Of a DNA stretch of 64,000 bases, positions 9,462 to 18,400 are shown piece after piece (positions within the stretch are counted from its first letter, which is position 1; each line of letters starts with the position of its first letter). The notes below the pieces were generated by a model, which saw nothing but the letters and a program-made list of their open reading frames with translations, was not told the origin of the DNA and searched no databases. The position numbers were made by a program, and so were the translations under genes. The stretch is from positions 2,851,001-2,915,000 of the forward strand of contig NZ_JQNK01000009.1 in NCBI RefSeq assembly GCF_000745215.1, in the 5' to 3' direction. Source of the stretch: Methylosinus sp. PW1 (lineage in GTDB: Bacteria; Pseudomonadota; Alphaproteobacteria; Rhizobiales; Beijerinckiaceae).

Positions 9462-10706
9462 CTAGGCCTCTCCCGCGAGCGCGCGCACGATCAGCGCCGC
9501 GTTGATCCCGCCGAAGGCGAAGGAGTTGGACATTGCGGTGCGAATCTCGACGCGGCGCGCCTCATTGGGCACGGCGTCGATCGGGCAGCGCGGATCGAAG
9601 CCGAGGAAATTGATGGTCGGCGGCGCGATCTGCTCCTGCAGCGCGCGGATCGTCAGCGCCAGCTCGAGCCCGGCGCTAGCGCCCAGAGCGTGGCCGTGGA
9701 TCGGCTTGGTGGAGGAGACCGGCAGATGCGCCGCGCGCTCGCCGAACACGCGGCCGATGGCGGCCGCCTCGGTGACGTCATTGGCGTGGGTCGCCGTGCC
9801 ATGGGCGTTGAGATAGTCGATCGCCTCCGGGCCGAGCCCGGCGTCGGCGAGGGCCGCCTGCATCGCGCCGATCATTCCGTCGAGATCGGGACGCACGAAA
9901 TCCTTGGCGTCGCTCGTCGTGCCATAGCCGGCGAGCTCGCAGAGCGGCGCATGGCCGCGCTTTTGCGCCGATTCCAGCGTCTCCAGCACGAAGACCGCGG
10001 CGCCTTCGCCGAGGCTCATGCCATTGCGGCCCATGGAGAAGGGCCGGCAGAAATCCGGCGTCATCACGCGCAGCCCTTCCCAGGCGCGGATGGTGCCGTT
10101 GATGACGCAGGCCTCGGCGCCGCCGACAATGGCGCGGTCCATGAGGCCGAAGCGGATCATCTGCGCGCCGAGCCCCACCGCCTGGCTCGCCGAGGAGCAG
10201 GCGCTGCCGAGCGCGAAAGTCGGTCCATTGGCGGAATAGCGCATGCCGAGCGTCGTCGGCGCAGCGCTCGGAATGAGGCGCGGGACGCTGAACGGATCGG
10301 GCCTGATGCGCTCCTGATAGTAATGGCGCAGGCCATTGTCGATCGTCGTCATCCCGCCGATGCCGGAGCCGACGATGACGCCGACGCGCGGGCCGGAGAG
10401 CTCCTCGCGCGCAAAGCCGGCCTGAGCGACCGCCTCATCGGCGGCGACCAGCGTGAATTGCGTGAAAGGATCGCAGAAGGTGAGAAGCGCCTTCTCGAGA
10501 TATTGCGACGGATCGAAGCCGGGAACCTGCGCCGCGATCCTGATGCGGCCGTCATAGGGATATTCGGTCACGAGCGGCCGGATTTGCGAGACGCCGTCTC
10601 GGGCCGCCGTCCACAGCGCCGCGGCGCCGACGCCCGCCGCCGAGACGGCGCCCATGCCCGAAATCACCACCCGACGCTCGCCGACGCCCCCGGACGAAGC
10701 GGCCAT
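9462..10706 (-). CDS. Beta-ketoacyl-ACP synthase (FabF/KAS II-like)
   Basis: A 414-aa condensing enzyme of the thiolase fold. The Cys-His-His triad is visible: C170 in GSACSSASQA, H302 in NAHGTATHAND and H339 in KPIHGHALGASA. It would extend an acyl chain on ACP with malonyl-ACP. The start at 10706 (MAASSGG) is chosen over an upstream ATG inside acp because family homology begins at RRVVISGMGAVS. It is separated by one base from the acp stop. The dedicated ACP and dehydratase suggest a pathway separate from housekeeping FAS II. Confidence 0.9.
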   Translation of the reverse strand: MAASSGGVGERRVVISGMGAVSAAGVGAAALWTAARDGVSQIRPLVTEYPYDGRIRIAAQVPGFDPSQYLEKALLTFCDPFTQFTLVAADEAVAQAGFAREELSGPRVGVIVGSGIGGMTTIDNGLRHYYQERIRPDPFSVPRLIPSAAPTTLGMRYSANGPTFALGSACSSASQAVGLGAQMIRFGLMDRAIVGGAEACVINGTIRAWEGLRVMTPDFCRPFSMGRNGMSLGEGAAVFVLETLESAQKRGHAPLCELAGYGTTSDAKDFVRPDLDGMIGAMQAALADAGLGPEAIDYLNAHGTATHANDVTEAAAIGRVFGERAAHLPVSSTKPIHGHALGASAGLELALTIRALQEQIAPPTINFLGFDPRCPIDAVPNEARRVEIRTAMSNSFAFGGINAALIVRALAGEA

Positions 10707-10707
10707 A

Positions 10708-10989
10708 TTATTGTTTCTCTCTCTCTTTCGACACATATTCGGCGATGGCGTCGATCAATCCCTCGACATTCTTGGCGTCCTGAAGCGCGCCATCCATCGG
10801 GATATAGACGTTGAACTTTTCCTCGAGCGCCGTGAGAATCATGACGATATCGACCGATTTGAGGCCGAGGCTCTCGATCGTCGCATCGGGCGTGACCTTC
10901 GTGCGGTCGATCATGCCTTCCTTGGCGATGACCTCGATGATCTCTTCGACGAGCTTGGCCTTATCCTGCGGATCTTCAGCCACGTCCAC
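10708..10989 (-). CDS. Dedicated acyl carrier protein
   Basis: A 93-aa acidic helical protein with the phosphopantetheine attachment site at S45 in SLGLKSVDIV. The usual Asp before the Ser (DSL) is replaced by Lys, so this is not the housekeeping AcpP. First gene of the operon; its 5' side faces mutA with 184 bp between, where the operon promoter must lie. It probably carries the growing chain for the downstream ketosynthase, HadAB-like dehydratase and SDR. It does not look like the AcpXL that makes very-long-chain lipid A acyl groups in rhizobia. Confidence 0.88.
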   Translation of the reverse strand: MDVAEDPQDKAKLVEEIIEVIAKEGMIDRTKVTPDATIESLGLKSVDIVMILTALEEKFNVYIPMDGALQDAKNVEGLIDAIAEYVSKEREKQ

Positions 10990-11173
10990 CTCCGTTCAGG
11001 GTTTCTCAGCCAGTCGGGCCGCCTCGTCGCGGCGGGCGGCGTCGCGTTCTCGTTAAGGCGCCCGGAAGCGAAAATAAAGCCCGGCGCGGGAGAAGGCTGC
11101 GGATATGGGTGGCGGCGCGCGGCGCTTCATGCAAGAAGACGCCCGCAACCCCGTCATTGTTCGAGGCTCGCTC

Positions 11174-13027
11174 ATGAGTTTGCAAGACGCGCCGCTGGCC
11201 GGCGTTTTTCCACCGGGAAACGAGGAGGGCTGGCGCAAAATCGTCGACCGGGCGCTCAAGGGCGCGTCCTTCGACCGGCTGATATCCAAGACCTATGACG
11301 GGGTGGAGATATCCCCGCTCTATCCGCGCGCGACCGCGCCAGGCCCGCGCGCGCTGCGCGCTGCGGCCGGCCGCTGGTCCATTTTGGCGCGGGTCGACGT
11401 TTCCGGCCCCGACGCCGCCAACGCCCTCGCGCTCGGCGATCTCGAGGGCGGCGCCGACGGCTTGCACATCGTCTTCGCCGGCGCCCAGGGCGCCTATGGG
11501 ACGGGCCTCGCCGACGACGGCGAGGAGGCGCTCGCCCATGTCTTCGACAAGATCCGCTTCGACTACGGAATTCCCGCGCTGGTGGAGTTTTCCCCAGCCG
11601 CGCCGAAAGCGGCGGACACGCTGCTGCGCATCCTCGACCGCGCCCATATAGAGCCGAGCATCACGCGCCTCTCCTTCGGGCTCGATCCGCTCGGCGCCAA
11701 GGCGCTGCACGGCTTTTCCCCCGCGCCTTGGGGCGAGGAGAGCAAATCCTTCGCGGCGCGCGCCAAGAGCCTCGCGGCCGCCGGCTATCGTTTCGGGACC
11801 GTCGCCGCCGACGCCCGCGTGATCCATGCCGCCGGCGGCACGGAGGCGCAGGAGCTCGGCTTCGCGCTCGCCGCCGCGCTCGCCTATTTGCGCGCCCTCG
11901 AGGCGGGCGGCGTCGCGCTCGACGAAGCGCGCGCGCTGCTCGCCTTCCGTCTCGCGGCGGACGCCGATGAATTCGTCACCATCGCCAAGTTCCGCGCGCT
12001 GCGGCGCCTGTTCGCCCGCATGGAGGAGGCTTGCGGCCTCGCGCCGGCGCCGATCTTCGTCCATGCCGAGACCGCGTGGCGCATGATGACGCGGCGCGAT
12101 CCCTGGACCAATCTCTTGCGCGCCACGCTCGCCTCTTTCGGCGCGGCGGTCGGCGGCGCCGATGCCGTGACCGTTCTGCCCTTCACCCAGGCGCTCGGCG
12201 CCCCGGATGATTTCGCCCGTCGCCTCGCGCGTGACACGCAGCTGGTGCTGCAGGACGAATCGCACATCTATGCGGTGGACGATCCGGCGAGCGGCTCCGG
12301 CGGCATGGAGGCGCTGACCGAGGCGCTGTGCGAGCGCGGCTGGGCCGAGTTCCAGAGCCTCGAGGCCGAGGGCGGTCTCGCCGCGGCTCTGGAGAAAGGC
12401 TCCTTCCAGGGCCGCATCGCCGAGGTCGCCGGCAAGCGCGCGCAGAATGTCGCGCGCTCGCGCGACAAGATCACCGGCTCCAACGCTTTTCCCGATATCG
12501 GCGAAGCGCCGGTGGCGACGCTGGCGCCTTTCGACGGCTCGCTCGCCGAGGCGCCCGCGCCGGCCGGCGCGCTGAAATCGCCGCCTCTGCGGCCGCGTCG
12601 TCTCGCCGAGCCTTTCGAGACGCTGCGCGATCGTTCCGACGTCGCAGCGGCGAAGGGCGCGCGGCCGCGCATCTTCCTCGCCAATCTCGGCGCGGTGGCC
12701 GTGTTCACGGCGCGCGCCAATTTCGCCAAGAATTTTTTCGAGGCGGGCGGCATAGAGGCGGTGTTCGGCGAGGAGGGCGCGGATGTCGCGGCGGCCTTCC
12801 GCGCGAGCGGCGCGAAGCTCGCATGCATTTGCTCGTCCGACGCGATTTATGCGGAAAAAGCGGTCGAGGCGGCGCGCGATCTCACCGCCGCCGGGGCGCG
12901 GGTCTATCTCGCCGGCCGGCCGGGAGAGCTCGAGGCGGCGCTCAGAGCGGCTGGCGTTGCAGAGTTTATTTACGCTGGCGGCGATATGTTCGACACGCTG
13001 CAGCGTGCGTTCGAGGAGGCCGGGTGA
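11174..13027 (+). CDS. mutA: Methylmalonyl-CoA mutase small subunit
   Basis: 617 aa, the usual length for the non-catalytic beta subunit of the heterodimeric B12-dependent mutase (methylmalonyl-CoA to succinyl-CoA). The TIM-barrel domain contains RDPWTNLLRATLASFGAAVGGADAVTVLPF and later SHIYAVDDPASGSGGMEALT. The C-terminal flavodoxin-like domain lacks the cobalamin-binding DxHxxG motif, as expected for MutA. The start at 11174 (MSLQDAPLAGVFPP) fits the family better than upstream in-frame starts. The large subunit mutB is not adjacent. cobT at 45.5 kb would help make the cofactor of the holoenzyme. Confidence 0.92.
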   Translation: MSLQDAPLAGVFPPGNEEGWRKIVDRALKGASFDRLISKTYDGVEISPLYPRATAPGPRALRAAAGRWSILARVDVSGPDAANALALGDLEGGADGLHIVFAGAQGAYGTGLADDGEEALAHVFDKIRFDYGIPALVEFSPAAPKAADTLLRILDRAHIEPSITRLSFGLDPLGAKALHGFSPAPWGEESKSFAARAKSLAAAGYRFGTVAADARVIHAAGGTEAQELGFALAAALAYLRALEAGGVALDEARALLAFRLAADADEFVTIAKFRALRRLFARMEEACGLAPAPIFVHAETAWRMMTRRDPWTNLLRATLASFGAAVGGADAVTVLPFTQALGAPDDFARRLARDTQLVLQDESHIYAVDDPASGSGGMEALTEALCERGWAEFQSLEAEGGLAAALEKGSFQGRIAEVAGKRAQNVARSRDKITGSNAFPDIGEAPVATLAPFDGSLAEAPAPAGALKSPPLRPRRLAEPFETLRDRSDVAAAKGARPRIFLANLGAVAVFTARANFAKNFFEAGGIEAVFGEEGADVAAAFRASGAKLACICSSDAIYAEKAVEAARDLTAAGARVYLAGRPGELEAALRAAGVAEFIYAGGDMFDTLQRAFEEAG

Positions 13028-13455
13028 TGCGGGGGCTGGGGATTTTCGTTTTTGGTTCGATGATGGCGATCGGCGCCGCGCAGGCGGCTCCACGCGAATC
13101 GGCGAGCGCTGCGCCGGAGGCCGGCCGCTATGACGGCGGCTGGGTGCTCGAGGCGCGCACGACGGTCGGCTCCTGTCCGGGGCTTCTGCCCGACTCGATC
13201 GAGATTCGCGGCGATCTCCTCGTCGGCACGCAGGCCGGCGCTGCGGCGCTCGCCGCCGGCCGCATGGCGCATTGGGGCTATGTGGAGGGCGACGGCGCCA
13301 TCATGACGCGCTTCACCTCGCAGGGCGGACATATCGTGCGCGCGCATGGCAATCTGCGCGGCAGTGCGGGGCAGGGCGCCTGGTCCTCCTCCACCGACAA
13401 ATGTGGCGGCACATGGCGCGCCCATCGTGGCGGAGCCCAGCGCGCGGGGAATTGA
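13027..13455 (+). CDS. Small secreted protein of unknown function
   Basis: 142 aa beginning with a signal peptide (hydrophobic core then GAAQA/A, cleavage near residue 20). The mature part contains GGWVLEARTTVGSCPGLLP, a WG-rich middle and a Cys near the C-terminus (DKCGGTWRAHR), so a disulfide between the two cysteines is possible. The start ATG overlaps the mutA stop (TGATG) with GGAGG just upstream, so it is probably co-translated with mutA. I do not recognise a family. Confidence 0.7.
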   Translation: MRGLGIFVFGSMMAIGAAQAAPRESASAAPEAGRYDGGWVLEARTTVGSCPGLLPDSIEIRGDLLVGTQAGAAALAAGRMAHWGYVEGDGAIMTRFTSQGGHIVRAHGNLRGSAGQGAWSSSTDKCGGTWRAHRGGAQRAGN

Positions 13456-13652
13456 TCTTTCGCGGCCGTTGCTATCGTGACCCCCGCAATGACGTGAGGC
13501 GGATATCTTGCCCGCAAGTTGTCCGACTAGAGCATCTGTCGTTTTATGTTTAGCGCGACGGGGCCGGTGGGATGGTTTAGCTTCTCACCGGACCATCGTC
13601 GTGACCTAAGCGCAAGCCTCACCGCTCGCACAGGTTATGTTCTCTTTGTGAA

Positions 13653-14384
13653 CTATAAAAGCGCTTCTTCGTCGCGCTTATCGCCAACGAATTGTCTGGA
13701 CTGCTCCACATCCTCCGACACGTTGACCTCGAACGAGTCGAATATTGGAGCCCAAGCGGAGGTATCCCCAGCCCAATCATTGGAGTCGAAATCGCTGATT
13801 TGAAACAGTTGGACACGAGCGTCTAGGTCAGAGTGATCAACATCGACCTTTGTAATTCCTTTGAAAGTGACGAATGCGATAGCGAACGGCAGGTCAGGGA
13901 AACGAGCGCTTAATGCGGCGCAAAGCGCATTGAGATCATTTGTCGTGGTCGGCCTAGGATCGATGACATAGGGGAGGGGGAAGGCGCTTTCGTGATGACC
14001 GGCGAGGCGGACAAATAGAGTCCTCTTGCCTTGCTCGAGAAGCCGGGCAAATTTAGCGTACTTGTGAAGCATCTTATCACGAGAGGCTTTCATAGCCTCT
14101 GGGGTAAGGTGGACGAAATTTTTGTCCCCTTTCGGGTAGTCGTGATGGTACGCGATATTGTAGCCGTTGCATATCGTCAAACGGCCGCTGTCTTCGACTC
14201 TGACACTCTTGCCAAATAAAGCGCCGTCATCGGAAAGTATTTTTGCGATGGATTCAAGAGGTGTAACAAGCCAATCGAACGGGCTGCTTACTCTAAACCC
14301 ATATCTTTGCTCGATCTGATAAGCAACTTGGCAGAGGCCGCCAAGACTGACGACGGCCTCGAACTCTTTCGAACTGCGCGGCAT
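13653..14384 (-). CDS. DUF1796 putative papain-like cysteine peptidase
   Basis: 243 aa. The N-terminal motif SLGGLCQVAYQIEQRYGFR followed by SPFDWLVTPLE is the hallmark of DUF1796, a family predicted to have a papain-like cysteine protease fold; C18 or so would be the nucleophile. A catalytic His may lie in HHDYPKGDKNF or GHHES. No signal peptide or membrane segment. Codon use is AT-richer than the neighbours and the gene lies next to an IS-disrupted FkbM gene, so acquisition by transfer is likely. Such genes often sit in surface-polysaccharide loci; the substrate is unknown. Confidence 0.78.
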   Translation of the reverse strand: MPRSSKEFEAVVSLGGLCQVAYQIEQRYGFRVSSPFDWLVTPLESIAKILSDDGALFGKSVRVEDSGRLTICNGYNIAYHHDYPKGDKNFVHLTPEAMKASRDKMLHKYAKFARLLEQGKRTLFVRLAGHHESAFPLPYVIDPRPTTTNDLNALCAALSARFPDLPFAIAFVTFKGITKVDVDHSDLDARVQLFQISDFDSNDWAGDTSAWAPIFDSFEVNVSEDVEQSRQFVGDKRDEEALL

Positions 14385-14987
14385 GCAATTTTTCTCCTAC
14401 CTAGCGTTTGGCCAACGCTTATAATCCAGAATCCAAGCAGACGCCACGTCACAAGCGATCGGCTGCGCAGCGCGGACCAGCTCCGCCGATCGCCTGTGCT
14501 CGTCCCATGGCTGCGGGCCGATCAACCGCCGAGTCTTCGCCGCGGGATGAAACTTCGGGGGCAGGTCACGATCGACAAGGCACTGCGCACGTTACGATTG
14601 CGATGACGCTGGCGCGCATCATTTATATTGTAAGCGACACTCGAATTTAGCGCCGCTATATGCTGCGCTTCGCCTTCTGCTGGACAGTGCTCGCATCCAC
14701 ATGAGATAGTGAGATGTCCTTGTCGAAACCTGCCGCGTCGAATAAATCGAACGGACAGGATCATGAAGGGTGAGGCGAGTGATTGAGAGCGATGATGGAT
14801 TGGGATCTAACGATCGGCTGCTACCAAGCAAGCGGCAATCGAGTTCCCGCAGATGATTCGATAGGGCGCATCTGCAATCCGGGACTACGTTGTGTTTGGC
14901 ATCCTTGCGGCTTGACCTGCATAGCCATCCACGCTTTATCGCGTCTACGACGAGAATTCGCGACATAACCCTAGGCAGGAAACGTAA
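14385..14987. other. 603-bp intergenic stretch without a recognisable gene
   Basis: Divergent gap between the DUF1796 gene and the FkbM gene. Its short open frames show no recognisable protein. The base composition is mixed, with an AT-rich section near 14600-14760. It may hold the promoters of both genes and remnants of decayed DNA, but I can support nothing specific. Confidence 0.4.
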
Positions 14988-15276
14988 ATGAAAACGTTCA
15001 AAGGCTTTAAAAATACCTACGCCATCAGCGGAAACGATGGTGATGGATATTTCAAGAACCTGCCCGAACATGACCTTGGTGGGCTGAGCAACTTCTTTTT
15101 TCGGATCGCATCAAAGCGACAGATTCGCGTTTGTTTTGATATCGGTTCAAACATCGGCCTGTCCGATCTTTTGATGTCCGAGCTCGCACCCACGGCAACT
15201 ATCTACTCGTTTGAGCCTTCGGCCACGACCTTTAATTTTCTTGTAGAGAACGTCCGGCGAGCGAATGCAGATCGGC

Positions 15277-15286
15277 AGGTCCTGAC
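15277..15286. repeat. Target-site duplication, left copy
   Basis: AGGTCCTGAC directly abuts the left end of the IS at 15287. The identical ten bases occur at 16520-16529 directly after the right end. A 10-bp duplication fits the ISAs1 family. Confidence 0.92.
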
Positions 15287-16519
15287 CAGGGCCGTTCAGT
15301 TCTCTATACTTTATAGCGGACGGGCGATTCCCGTCGCGACGGATGTGTGAATCTATAGGCGACAACCCGAATCGGAGGTTGTCGCATGCAGGTGTCGCTT
15401 CTGGAGATTTTGCGGGACATTCCGGATCATCGTCGCCGAGAAGGCAAGCGGTTCGATCTTTCGACGGTGCTGCTCTACGCGATCATCGCCATGGTCGGCG
15501 GCGCCAATTCTTATCGGCAGATGCATGAGTTCATTCGCGCGCATCGTCTGCGATTGAACGACGCCTTCGGCCTGAAGCTGCCCTACACGCCATCCTACAC
15601 CGGTCTGCGGCTGATCCTGCAAGGCGTCGATCCGGCAGCGTTGGAGGCGGCGTTTCGACGTCATGCCGCGAGCATGCCGGCGCCGCCCGCCGTGCAGGGG
15701 CTGACGGCGATCGCCGTCGACGGGAAGACTCTGCGCGGCAGCTTCGATGCGTTCAGCGACCGGAAGGCCGCGCACATGATGTCGGCGCTGCGACACGCCG
15801 ATCGGATCGTGCTCGCGCATGTGATGGTCGCCGAAAAGAGCAATGAGATTCCCACCGCTCCGGAGCTGATCGAAGCGCTGGGATTGAAGCGCTGCCTGTT
15901 CACGCTCGACGCAGAACACTGCCAAAAAAACTGTTCGAACGCGTGATCGCGTCCGGCAATCACCTGCTGACGCAGGTGAAGGACAATCAACCGGGCCTGC
16001 GTCGCCGGCTCGAACTCGGCGCGGCGGGCCGCAAGCCGAGCGGCTCTGCGACGAGCCAGTCGAAAGGCCGCAACCGCTGGGAGACGCGAAAGCTTTCTGT
16101 CTTTCCAGCGAAGGCGTGGTTCCGCCATACGGCGTGGGAGCCGCTCATAAAGACCGTGCTGCGGCTGGAGCGCACAATCTACCGCCGCGATCCGGCGACC
16201 GGTCTTTTGAAGCAGACGATCGAGACCGTCTATTGGGTGTCCTCGGCGACCGGCCCGACGCCCGAGCGTTGGAACGAATGGATCAGAGGCCATTGGCGCA
16301 TCGAGAACGGCAGCCACTATGTGCGCGACGTGGCGTTCGCGGAGGACGCTTCGCGCATTCGCAAGAACCCGGACATCGTCGCGCGGCTCCGCTCCTTCGC
16401 CTATAATCTCCTGCGCGCCGATGGTTGCGACAACATCAAGAACGCCAGATGGCGCGCCGCTCTCAATATCCGAGCTGCCCTCGAAATGGCAGGGGCTCGT
16501 TAAGAACTGCACAGCCCTG
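15287..16519 (+). mobile_element. ISAs1-family insertion sequence (1233 bp)
   Basis: Terminal inverted repeats start CAGGGC at both ends: the left end CAGGGCCGTTCAGTTCT matches the complement of the right end, CAGGGCTGTGCAGTTCT, at 15 of 17 positions. It is flanked by the perfect 10-bp duplication AGGTCCTGAC. It carries one transposase gene with the ISAs1 motifs, currently in two frames. Size, ends and duplication length all fit ISAs1. Intact duplication and a cleanly restorable target gene indicate a recent insertion. Confidence 0.93.
15386..16503 (+). pseudogene. ISAs1-family DDE transposase split by a frameshift
   Basis: A good GGAGG site precedes the ATG. The first frame (15386-15946, 186 aa) contains IAVDGKTLRGS (D112) and FTLDAEHCQ (D175) and then goes out of frame at a run of seven A (15924-15930). 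The second frame (to 16503) continues IASGNHLLTQVKDNQPGL and carries the catalytic Glu in HWRIENGSHYVRDV. Shifting by -1 at the A-run gives CQKKLFERVIASGNH, the normal family sequence, so a single lost A explains the break. Ribosomal or transcriptional slippage could still restore activity: the site reads A AAA AAC in frame. Family transposases are normally one reading frame. Confidence 0.88.
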
Positions 16520-16529
16520 AGGTCCTGAC
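16520..16529. repeat. Target-site duplication, right copy
   Basis: AGGTCCTGAC, identical to 15277-15286, directly follows the right terminus of the IS. Confidence 0.92.
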
Positions 16530-17077
16530 TCACTGTAGCGCGGTCGGGCGTAAAACGGGGACCGCGCGGTTCGCCGACGATCAGACTGCCTCAGCAGCCA
16601 ACCACCTGACACTCAATGGCGAAGGTACCGAGGTCGCGGTGACGACGGTTGATGATTTCGCTGTACACCTTCCTTCGGTGGACTTCATTAAAGTCGACGT
16701 CGAAGGTTTCGAGATCGACGTCCTAGAGGGCGCAGTCGAGACCATTTTCAAACATCGGCCGATCTTCTTCCTGGAGTACAACCACTTTGCGATTGTCAAT
16801 AACAATCGGTCAAAGCCCGAGCTATTTCTGCAGCGGGCGTTTGAATTGCTCGGCCCCCTCGGGATTGTTGAGCCGCTGACCGGTGAGGTGAAGCGTTTGC
16901 CCGCGAACGCGCATGATGCGCTCACGCAACTCAATGCGGTTTCGAAAACGGAATTCGACGTATTTGATCTCGTCAACGTGGCTACGTGATAAAGAGCGGG
17001 GATCGGATCGATCTTTATTGACACCAACTCCTCTCATCAGTCGCGCCCGCGGCTGATGAGAGAGAGCAATTGTCCGC

Positions 17078-18400
17078 TCAGTTCTCTTCCTCGCCGAACA
17101 CCGGCAGCAGCTGCGGCGAGCGGGAGGCCTGCCGGGACGCCACGGGCGTCGGGGCGGGGGCCGATTGCTGCGGGATGGAGGCGGTGAGGCCGAGGCCGTC
17201 GCGCTGATAAATGTCCTCGCGGAACTGCATCACCCCGTCGGGCGTCGCCCAGGCGGTGACATAGACCCAATAGACCGGCACGGCGGGGGAAATCTTCACA
17301 TCGATGCGCTCGCCGGAGCGGATCGCCTCGTCGATATGATCGCGGTCCCAGCCGGGCGTCTCCTTCAGCAGCCAGGCGACATAGTCGCGCACATTCTGCA
17401 GGCGGATGCAGCCGGAGGACACGAAGCGGAAGTCGTCGCCGAAAATGCCCTTGGCCGGCGTGTCGTGCATATAGACGCCGTAAGGATTGGCGATGTCGAT
17501 GCGCACCACGCCGAGCGAGTTGAAATCGCCGCCCGTGTCCTGGCGGAACTTGTAGTTCAGCGCCTCGAGCGAGTTCCAGTTGATCTGCTGCGGGGAGAGC
17601 TCGACGCCCTCCTTATTGTAGACGCGGATGTGATTGTCCGAGAGATAGTTGGAGTCCGCCTGCATCTTGGGGATCAGATCCTTGCGGATGACGGAGGCGG
17701 GCACGGTCCAGAACGGGTTGAAATTGACCTGGATCGCCTTGGTCTGCATCACCGGAGACTGGCGGTCGATCTTGCCGACGCCGGCCGTGTGATGGGTGAC
17801 GACGGCGCCGTTCTCCACCGTCTCCACAGTGGCGGCGGGGATGTTGGCCGTGACATAGCGATTGCCGAGATCGCGCGAGAAGCTGCGCAGGCGCACGAGA
17901 TTGGTCTCGAGCTGGCGCAGGCGCAGCTCGGCGGAGACATTGAGCGCGGCGAAGGTCTGCGTCGAGACGACGCCCGTGGCGTTGACGCCGTGGCGCGCCT
18001 GGAAGCGGCGCACCGCGGCTTCCACGTAAGAGTCGAAGACGGGGCTCACGCCGGCCTCGGCGCCGATGTCGCCCGAGACGATGAGCCGGCGGCGCAGCGC
18101 CGAGACGGCGGGGCCGTTGGAGCCGAGCCGCAGCTGCTGGCCGGCCGGCACCATGGGCCAGCCGCCGCGCGCGACGATTTCCTGCAGCTGCGCCATGGCC
18201 GCTTCGGTCGCGGCCACGGTCTGCGTGGAGAGGATGGGCGTCGTCGAGCGCGAGACGGTCAGTCTCGGGTCGGCGTCATAGCGCTGCGCCCATTCGGCCT
18301 GGCCGTCATAGGCGTCGCCCGCGGCGATCGCCGCCTGCGTCCCGGCGCCGGCGAGAGCGAGAACGCTCAACGAAAAGACGGACTTCGAAAACCTACGCAA
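17078..18400 (-). CDS. L,D-transpeptidase with peptidoglycan-binding domain (YcbB/LdtD type)
   Basis: 440 aa, exported (signal peptide with twin basic start MRRFSKS and hydrophobic core, cleaved near AIAAGDA). A peptidoglycan-binding helical domain lies at about 105-155 (LRLGSNGPAVSALRRRL…VRRFQARHGV). The YkuD catalytic domain follows, with HDTPAKGIFG and SSGCIRLQNVRD containing the nucleophilic Cys. It forms 3-3 cross-links in peptidoglycan or attaches proteins to it in the periplasm. The C-terminal tail is Pro/Ala-rich. Divergent from sigF, sharing the 18401-18614 intergenic region. Confidence 0.93.
   Translation of the reverse strand: MRRFSKSVFSLSVLALAGAGTQAAIAAGDAYDGQAEWAQRYDADPRLTVSRSTTPILSTQTVAATEAAMAQLQEIVARGGWPMVPAGQQLRLGSNGPAVSALRRRLIVSGDIGAEAGVSPVFDSYVEAAVRRFQARHGVNATGVVSTQTFAALNVSAELRLRQLETNLVRLRSFSRDLGNRYVTANIPAATVETVENGAVVTHHTAGVGKIDRQSPVMQTKAIQVNFNPFWTVPASVIRKDLIPKMQADSNYLSDNHIRVYNKEGVELSPQQINWNSLEALNYKFRQDTGGDFNSLGVVRIDIANPYGVYMHDTPAKGIFGDDFRFVSSGCIRLQNVRDYVAWLLKETPGWDRDHIDEAIRSGERIDVKISPAVPVYWVYVTAWATPDGVMQFREDIYQRDGLGLTASIPQQSAPAPTPVASRQASRSPQLLPVFGEEEN

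Larger units (their letters stand above)
14988..16989 (+). pseudogene. FkbM-family methyltransferase gene disrupted by an IS
   Basis: The 5' part (14988-15286) encodes the SAM-binding start of an FkbM methyltransferase (VCFDIGSNIGLSDLL, then SFEPSATTFNFL). The 3' part (16530-16989) encodes the C-terminal half (DFIKVDVEGFEIDVLEGA, FFLEYNH). Deleting the element 15287-16519 plus one copy of the 10-bp duplication leaves one uninterrupted 252-aa frame (…ADRQVLTHCSAVGRKTG…TTVDDFAVHLPS…), so only the insertion breaks the gene. FkbM enzymes O-methylate sugars or small molecules. Together with DUF1796 this suggests a cell-surface glycan function. The interrupted product would stop inside the element. 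Confidence 0.9.
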
